62,575 nt of DNA from Candidatus Zhuqueibacterota bacterium (GTDB lineage Bacteria > Zhuqueibacterota > Zhuqueibacteria > Oceanimicrobiales > Oceanimicrobiaceae): positions 1-62,575 of the forward strand of contig JAJDAE010000202.1 of NCBI GenBank assembly GCA_029262035.1. The letters are read 5' to 3'. The translations under genes were made by a program, and so were the position numbers. Under the pieces are notes generated by a model. That model saw only the letters and a program-made list of their open reading frames with translations, searched no databases and was not told the origin of the DNA. Positions 58,571 through 62,575 of the stretch are shown piece by piece (position 1 is the stretch's first letter; the number at the start of each line of letters is the position of its first letter).

Positions 58571-58629
58571 GGCATTAATTAACATTCAACAAGAATATAT
58601 TAATTTTAGCATAAAATCAGGAGTGGCAA

Positions 58630-60048
58630 ATGGCAAAATCAATTCAAGATGTACTAAAACTGGCAAAAGAAAGTGGCGCTAAAATTTTGGATATCAAATT
58701 CATGGATTTCCCGGGACTTTGGCAGCATTTTTCCACACCAATATCTCTTTTAAATGAAGATCTCTTTGAAGACGGTTTCGGTTTCGATGGATCTAGTATT
58801 CGTGGCTGGCAGGCCATCAATGAAAGCGATATGCTTGTAATTCCGGATCCGAATACCGCATTAATTGACCCTTTTATGAAACCCACAACCCTCAGCCTGG
58901 TTTGTGACGTACACGACCCGCTTACAAAACAAAAATATTCTCGATGCCCCAGAAACATCGCCCAGAAAGCAGAAGCCTATCTACAATCAACCGGTATTGC
59001 TGATATTGTATATTTTGGCGCTGAAGCTGAATTTTTTATCTTTGACGATATTCGCTATGCTCAAAACGAGCATTCAGGTTACTATTTTATTGATTCAGTT
59101 GAGGGACATTGGAATACAGGTAAAGACGAAGGGCCCAACCTGGGCTACAAACCACGCTACAAAGAAGGCTACTTCCCTGTCCCGCCGGCAGATCATTTTA
59201 ATGATATGAGAAGTGAAATGATGCTGACCATGATAGACTGTGGTCTCGAAGTTGAATGCCAACATCATGAAGTAGCTACTGGTGGACAGGCAGAAATCGA
59301 CTTAAAGTTTGGACCACTTGTAAAAACAGCGGATGACCTCTTACTCTACAAATATATTGTCAAAAATACCGCGCATAAGTATGGTAAAACCGCAACCTTC
59401 ATGCCGAAGCCACTTTTTATGGATAACGGTTCCGGTATGCATTGCCATCAAAGTTTATGGAAAGATGGCGCCCCCCTATTCGCAGGCTCCGGTTACGCCG
59501 GGTTGAGCGATATGGCGCTTCATTATATTGGCGGCACTTTGAAGCATGCAAAAGCGTTAATTGCCTTAACCAACCCTACAACCAACTCTTTCAAACGATT
59601 GGTTCCGGGTTATGAAGCACCGGTTAATCTGGCCTACTCAAGTAGAAACAGAAGCGCCGCCTGCCGTATCCCAATGTACTCCGATAGTCCAAAAGCCAAG
59701 CGTCTCGAGTTCAGATGTCCGGATCCAAGCTGTAATCCATATTTGGCCTTCAGTGCAATGCTGATGGCTGGACTTGATGGCATTCAAAATAAAGTAGATC
59801 CAGGCGATCCGCTAGATAAAGATATTTATGATTTATCACCCGAGGAGTTGGCAGATGTTCCTTCAACTCCGGGCTCTTTAAGTGATGCGTTGGACGAGTT
59901 AGAAGCCGATCACTCATTTTTACTTAAGGGTGATGTCTTTACAGAAGACGTTATCGAAACATGGATTGGTTACAAGCGAGAAAATGAAGTTGATGCACTG
60001 CGCTTACGTCCTCACCCACATGAATTTACTCTGTATTACGACGTTTAG
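58630..60048 (+). CDS. glnA: glutamine synthetase, type I
   Basis: 472 residues, the usual GSI length. Motifs: [12 protein letters not shown] near the N-terminus, AEAEFFIFD with metal-binding Glu, [37 protein letters not shown]/glutamate region [34 protein letters not shown], and [21 protein letters not shown]. The adenylylation site is kept (Tyr400 in [10 protein letters not shown]), so reversible adenylylation is possible, though no glnE is in the window. It makes glutamine from glutamate and ammonia with ATP. AGGAG precedes the ATG by 6 bases. A single-gene transcript: tandem promoters before and a strong terminator after. Confidence 0.97.
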   Translation: MAKSIQDVLKLAKESGAKILDIKFMDFPGLWQHFSTPISLLNEDLFEDGFGFDGSSIRGWQAINESDMLVIPDPNTALIDPFMKPTTLSLVCDVHDPLTKQKYSRCPRNIAQKAEAYLQSTGIADIVYFGAEAEFFIFDDIRYAQNEHSGYYFIDSVEGHWNTGKDEGPNLGYKPRYKEGYFPVPPADHFNDMRSEMMLTMIDCGLEVECQHHEVATGGQAEIDLKFGPLVKTADDLLLYKYIVKNTAHKYGKTATFMPKPLFMDNGSGMHCHQSLWKDGAPLFAGSGYAGLSDMALHYIGGTLKHAKALIALTNPTTNSFKRLVPGYEAPVNLAYSSRNRSAACRIPMYSDSPKAKRLEFRCPDPSCNPYLAFSAMLMAGLDGIQNKVDPGDPLDKDIYDLSPEELADVPSTPGSLSDALDELEADHSFLLKGDVFTEDVIETWIGYKRENEVDALRLRPHPHEFTLYYDV

Positions 60049-60073
60049 AACGATTGTCAATCCTAAGTCATCG

Positions 60074-60107
60074 ATGCCCGGCTTCTGAATAAAGCCGGGC
60101 ATTTTTT
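60074..60107 (+). terminator. intrinsic terminator of glnA
   Basis: ATGCCCGGC and GCCGGGCAT form a nine-pair stem around an 11-base loop, followed by TTTTTT. It begins 26 bases after the glnA stop. Confidence 0.93.
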
Positions 60108-60191
60108 ATTTACGCCAAATATACTTTCTCAATCTAAATCAAAAAAAAACAATCCAGGACAATGAAAATTTTGGTTTGCAAAAACTTTTTC

Positions 60192-60220
60192 TTGACAAGA
60201 AGGACATACAATGCTATATT
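60192..60220 (+). promoter_or_regulatory. promoter of the LacI-family regulator gene
   Basis: TTGACA (60192-60197) and TATATT (60215-60220) with 17-base spacing. A start near 60227 would fall inside the palindrome at 60222-60235 and leave a 5' leader of about 90 bases. Confidence 0.82.
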
Positions 60221-60221
60221 G

Positions 60222-60235
60222 TCGAAACGTTTCGA
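60222..60235. promoter_or_regulatory. LacI-family operator-like palindrome
   Basis: TCGAAACGTTTCGA is a perfect 14-bp palindrome with the central CG typical of LacI/GalR operators. It begins directly after the -10 box and covers the expected transcription start of the gene for a LacI-family protein, so negative autoregulation is the natural reading. Confidence 0.75.
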
Positions 60236-60296
60236 TGAATCGCCATTTTTTTGTTACAATTATTCTGTTTTAGCCACCAACAAATACTCAATTCAA

Positions 60297-60312
60297 ATAA
60301 AAGCGCTTTTAT
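60297..60312. promoter_or_regulatory. 16-bp palindrome just before the regulator start codon
   Basis: ATAAAAGCGCTTTTAT is perfectly self-complementary, with the AAAGCGCTTT core shared by many LacI/CcpA-type operators. It ends 3 bases before ATG 60316 and replaces a normal ribosome binding site there, so it may be a second operator or an RNA hairpin that limits translation. Confidence 0.5.
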
Positions 60313-60315
60313 AAA

Positions 60316-61338
60316 ATGAGTCCTACAATAAAAGACGTTGCAAAAAAGGCCAGTGTTTCTCTTTCCACTGTGTCACTCGTAATAAATGGAAAAAGTAACG
60401 TCCGCGACGAAACCAGAAAAAAAGTTGAAGCGGCCATTTCGGATTTGGGCTTTCATCCAAGGAGAGCTGCACGTGGATTGGCATCTAACAAAACAAACAA
60501 CATTGGCTTTATTCTAACCGAAGATCACTTTTCCCGGGCAGAGCCCTTTTATACAAAAATATTTCTCGGGACAGAGTTTGAAGCCAGGAAATATAATTAT
60601 TACATTTTGTTGACTACCGTGCCAAAAAAATTTAATGAGAATTTACACTTACCTCGGTTTCTTCTAGAGAGAAATGTCGATGGCGTTATTCTGGCAGGGA
60701 AAGTTCCAACTAAACTGATTGATATTATTCAAAAGGCAAATCTGCCATTAATCTTAATAGATTATTCTACACCGACACATAAAACTTCCAAAGTACTTAT
60801 CGATAATCATCAAGGGACTTCTCTGGCGGTCGAGCATTTAATTCAAAACGGTCATAGCAAAATTGCTTTTATCGGGGGTGAAATAAGCCATCCCAGTATA
60901 TGTGAAAGATTACGTGGTTATGAAGAAACCATGCATAAGTCTAATCTTTCGACCAGCAACCTGATTTTTTGTAATGAACCGAACACGGATGTCAATAATG
61001 GATACGAGGCAACATGTTCTTTATTTAAAAAAGGATCCCCGTTCACTGCAATTGTAGCTTCTAATGATACTGTTGCGACAGGGGCCATGAGATGTCTTCG
61101 GGAAAAGAACATTAATATCCCGCAAGATGTCTCAATCATTGGTTTTGATGATATCGAGGTCTGCCTGCAAGTTGAGCCCCGTTTATCCACGATAAAAGTT
61201 TTCAAAGAAGAGTTAGGCGCCATTGCAGTGCGCCGGGCAATAGATGGAATTGAAAGTAAAACACTTCTGTTAGAAAAAACCATAATTCCCGCAGAATTAG
61301 TCATTAGAGAATCTACAGGAAGAGCTCCAAATAGTTAA
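60316..61338 (+). CDS. LacI-family transcriptional regulator
   Basis: 340 residues. Helix-turn-helix and hinge about 1-60 (IKDVAKKASVSLSTVSLVINGKSNVRDETRKKVEAAISDLGFHPRRAARGL), followed by a periplasmic-binding-protein-like effector domain with FLLERNVDGVILAG, NHQGTSLAVEHLIQNGHSKIAFIGG, AIVASNDTVATGAMRCLREKNINIPQDVSIIGFDDIE and PRLSTIKVFKEELGAIAVRRAIDGIE. Complete and typical in length. The ligand is probably a sugar, as for most of the family. It may control the secreted protein gene that follows by 245 bases; no copy of its presumed operator is visible there. No ribosome binding site is evident before the start. Confidence 0.95.
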   Translation: MSPTIKDVAKKASVSLSTVSLVINGKSNVRDETRKKVEAAISDLGFHPRRAARGLASNKTNNIGFILTEDHFSRAEPFYTKIFLGTEFEARKYNYYILLTTVPKKFNENLHLPRFLLERNVDGVILAGKVPTKLIDIIQKANLPLILIDYSTPTHKTSKVLIDNHQGTSLAVEHLIQNGHSKIAFIGGEISHPSICERLRGYEETMHKSNLSTSNLIFCNEPNTDVNNGYEATCSLFKKGSPFTAIVASNDTVATGAMRCLREKNINIPQDVSIIGFDDIEVCLQVEPRLSTIKVFKEELGAIAVRRAIDGIESKTLLLEKTIIPAELVIRESTGRAPNS

Positions 61339-61583
61339 AATTGTATGATTTCTATTTTAAGTGCTGCAAACCACTATTCTAAATAAACAGTCCGTAGATA
61401 AATCAAAATAAAATATCAATTCACTTTCAATACCTGAGATGAAAAAGGAGGTGATACAAAAGGCTAGGTAGTTTGATAATCTTTGCATGTTATCGAAAAA
61501 TGCAGAGCTCGGCGAGTTGTACAATTTTTTAATTTAATTAGAGAAAGGTTTAGTGAACGAATACCTGACTCTGGGAGGTTAAG

Positions 61584-62575
61584 ATGAAAATTTTTACCAA
61601 GTTTATACCAATTTTATGTTTTTCTATAATTTTTATGGGAGGCAGTGCTTTCGCGCAAATAAACTCGATTGGCGGCTTCGAAGGCGACCTGCCATCCTAC
61701 TGGACCAAAGGCAGTGAGCCAGGCGGCTCTATTCTGAGCTGGGCAAAAGATGAATCTCGCTCAATGGGACACTCACTCAAAATATCAAAAGATGCTACCA
61801 GTGAAGAAGCAGCATGGACATCAACAAACGTAGCCGACTTCTGGTCACCACAGCATCTTAAAGATGTTGACCTTAAAATTGGCGCATACGTCAAAACCCA
61901 AAACGTCAACACCAATCCTGCTACAGATGATGAAAAATGGTGGGTCTCTTACACATTCTACAATGAATCCGGCAGCCTTATCGGTGAAACCAAATTACCC
62001 ATCGACCAGAGTGTCGCCTCCAGCACAGGCTGGGTTGCAGATACCAACGCGGTGGGACAAACCATTCTACCGGAAGATTCCTGGACCACGATTATGAAAT
62101 TTGTCGGCGGCAAGGATGCGACCGGAACAGTCTGGGCCGATGACTTTGTTCTGCATGGTCGCGGTGCCTGGGGCGGACAGAACTGGAACACCGCCGTTGG
62201 CGTACCCGAAGGCTGGACTTACTGGCTGCCGCCATCCGGTGGTAATGACGCCCAGCTTTCAAATGGTTTTGAAAACACCGCCCTCAGCACGGAAGAAGCC
62301 CACTCAGGGCTATATTCTCTGAAATTTGATTTACCGTTTGACCGGGCTCCGCACGATGCCTTTGTCGGTACCAAAAGATTCTTGTTTGGTGATGCAACAA
62401 ATGGTATGACCTCATCGGCAAAATCAAATGACATCGCAATGCTTGATGGCGTTAGCGCCGGTGATGTACTCAGAATCTCAGTTTGGGTCAAAGCAAGCAA
62501 TCTTGTTCCTGACTCGGCAGCCGCATTCCCTGTAACCTGGGCGGCCGGCTTTACTCCGGGCTTCTGGAAAGGCAA
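61584..62575 (+). CDS. large secreted protein, possibly carbohydrate-binding (3' end outside window)
   Basis: The frame opens at ATG 61584, preceded by GGGAGG (61573-61578), and stays open to the last base, giving 330 residues. Signal peptide about 1-24 (ending GSAFAQ). Two modules are visible: about 25-200 (GGFEGDLPSYWTKGSEPGGS, HSLKISKDATSEEAAW, IGAYVKTQNV, WADDFVLHG), and a second beginning NGFENTALSTEEAHSGLYSLKF near 228. The pattern 'FE...W...S..HSG.YSLK' with a WADDF strand is that of beta-sandwich carbohydrate-binding or galactose-binding-like domains that often flank glycan-degrading enzymes. Downstream of a LacI regulator this fits glycan use, but no catalytic domain is in view. Confidence 0.75.
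   Translation, partial: MKIFTKFIPILCFSIIFMGGSAFAQINSIGGFEGDLPSYWTKGSEPGGSILSWAKDESRSMGHSLKISKDATSEEAAWTSTNVADFWSPQHLKDVDLKIGAYVKTQNVNTNPATDDEKWWVSYTFYNESGSLIGETKLPIDQSVASSTGWVADTNAVGQTILPEDSWTTIMKFVGGKDATGTVWADDFVLHGRGAWGGQNWNTAVGVPEGWTYWLPPSGGNDAQLSNGFENTALSTEEAHSGLYSLKFDLPFDRAPHDAFVGTKRFLFGDATNGMTSSAKSNDIAMLDGVSAGDVLRISVWVKASNLVPDSAAAFPVTWAAGFTPGFWKG

Larger units (their letters stand above)
57943..58629. other. 687-base intergenic region between leuB and glnA
   Basis: No gene seen. In order it holds an AT-rich hairpin at 58166-58199, an inverted repeat GGCACTT (58282-58288) / AAGTGCC (58307-58313), a 14-bp palindrome at 58427-58440, and two glnA promoter candidates at 58510-58570. The first 220 bases are featureless. 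The length and the number of symmetric elements suggest a regulated glnA promoter region. Confidence 0.55.

Noticed and set aside
61339-61583. Operator copy for the LacI-family protein before the large secreted gene
   Set aside because: No TCGAAACGTTTCGA- or AAAGCGCTTT-like palindrome is present in this gap.
1-62575. CRISPR arrays, tRNA or rRNA genes, insertion sequences
   Set aside because: No regularly spaced direct repeats, cloverleaf-like sequences, rRNA motifs or transposase genes were recognised anywhere in the window by eye.

Overview
The window comes from a Gram-negative bacterium of the FCB superphylum, in the Calditrichota / KSB1 / Ignavibacteria / Marinimicrobia range. The main evidence is three secreted proteins (420, 11729, 16322) that end in a type IX secretion (Por) C-terminal sorting domain carrying the NYPNPFNPST-type motif. 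The fused DAHP synthase-chorismate mutase, the many periplasmic FG-GAP, LVIVD and PEGA modules and the lipoprotein signals agree with this. No rRNA, tRNA, CRISPR array, integrase or insertion sequence was recognised. The phylum-level placement is inference; the genus cannot be named.

Layout. 1-4.3 kb: the tail of a DUF488 gene and surface/secreted proteins. 4.3-8.3 kb: an acyl-CoA ligase, a predicted trans-3-hydroxy-L-proline dehydratase and its likely partner reductase, separated by a nested palindromic repeat. 8.4-11.5 kb: an orphan membrane histidine kinase divergent from a MATE exporter. 11.7-18.3 kb: secreted LVIVD, DUF3179 and FG-GAP proteins around a LytS/LytTR-type two-component pair. 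18.8-22.8 kb: a penicillin-acylase-family hydrolase and an ABC exporter. 23.1-41.0 kb: two divergent blocks. The minus-strand block holds five envelope proteins of unknown function. The plus-strand block holds a TPR protein, a PEGA-bearing Ser/Thr kinase, a double-FHA/FG-GAP membrane protein, a PP2C phosphatase, a second TPR membrane protein and a TPR-pseudokinase. This is the best candidate in the window for an undescribed system: a transenvelope phospho-signalling module with writer, reader, eraser and a dead kinase.

41.0-44.4 kb (minus strand): an aromatic amino acid operon (prephenate dehydratase, aminotransferase, DAHP synthase-chorismate mutase). Ahead of it lies a complete, textbook-like attenuator: promoter, a 25-residue leader peptide very rich in Phe and Tyr, mutually exclusive hairpins, and an intrinsic terminator directly before the pheA ribosome binding site. 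44.4-46.6 kb: an MgtC-like protein and two small lipoproteins. 46.6-57.9 kb: a full branched-chain amino acid cluster, ilvD-ilvB-ilvN-ilvC-cimA-leuA-leuC-leuD-leuB. It is preceded by a second candidate attenuator with a Leu/Ile/Val-rich 43-residue leader and a chain of alternative hairpins. LeuA lacks its usual feedback domain, so control may rest on the leader; CimA keeps a C-terminal domain and gives an isoleucine route from pyruvate. 58.6-60.1 kb: glnA with tandem promoters and a strong terminator. 60.2-62.6 kb: a LacI-family regulator with an operator-like palindrome at its own start site, then the beginning of a large secreted protein cut by the window end.

The two amino acid operons appear to use ribosome-stalling leaders instead of T-boxes or protein repressors. 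All functional calls rest on motif recognition and reading of the sequence; no database search or folding program was run.
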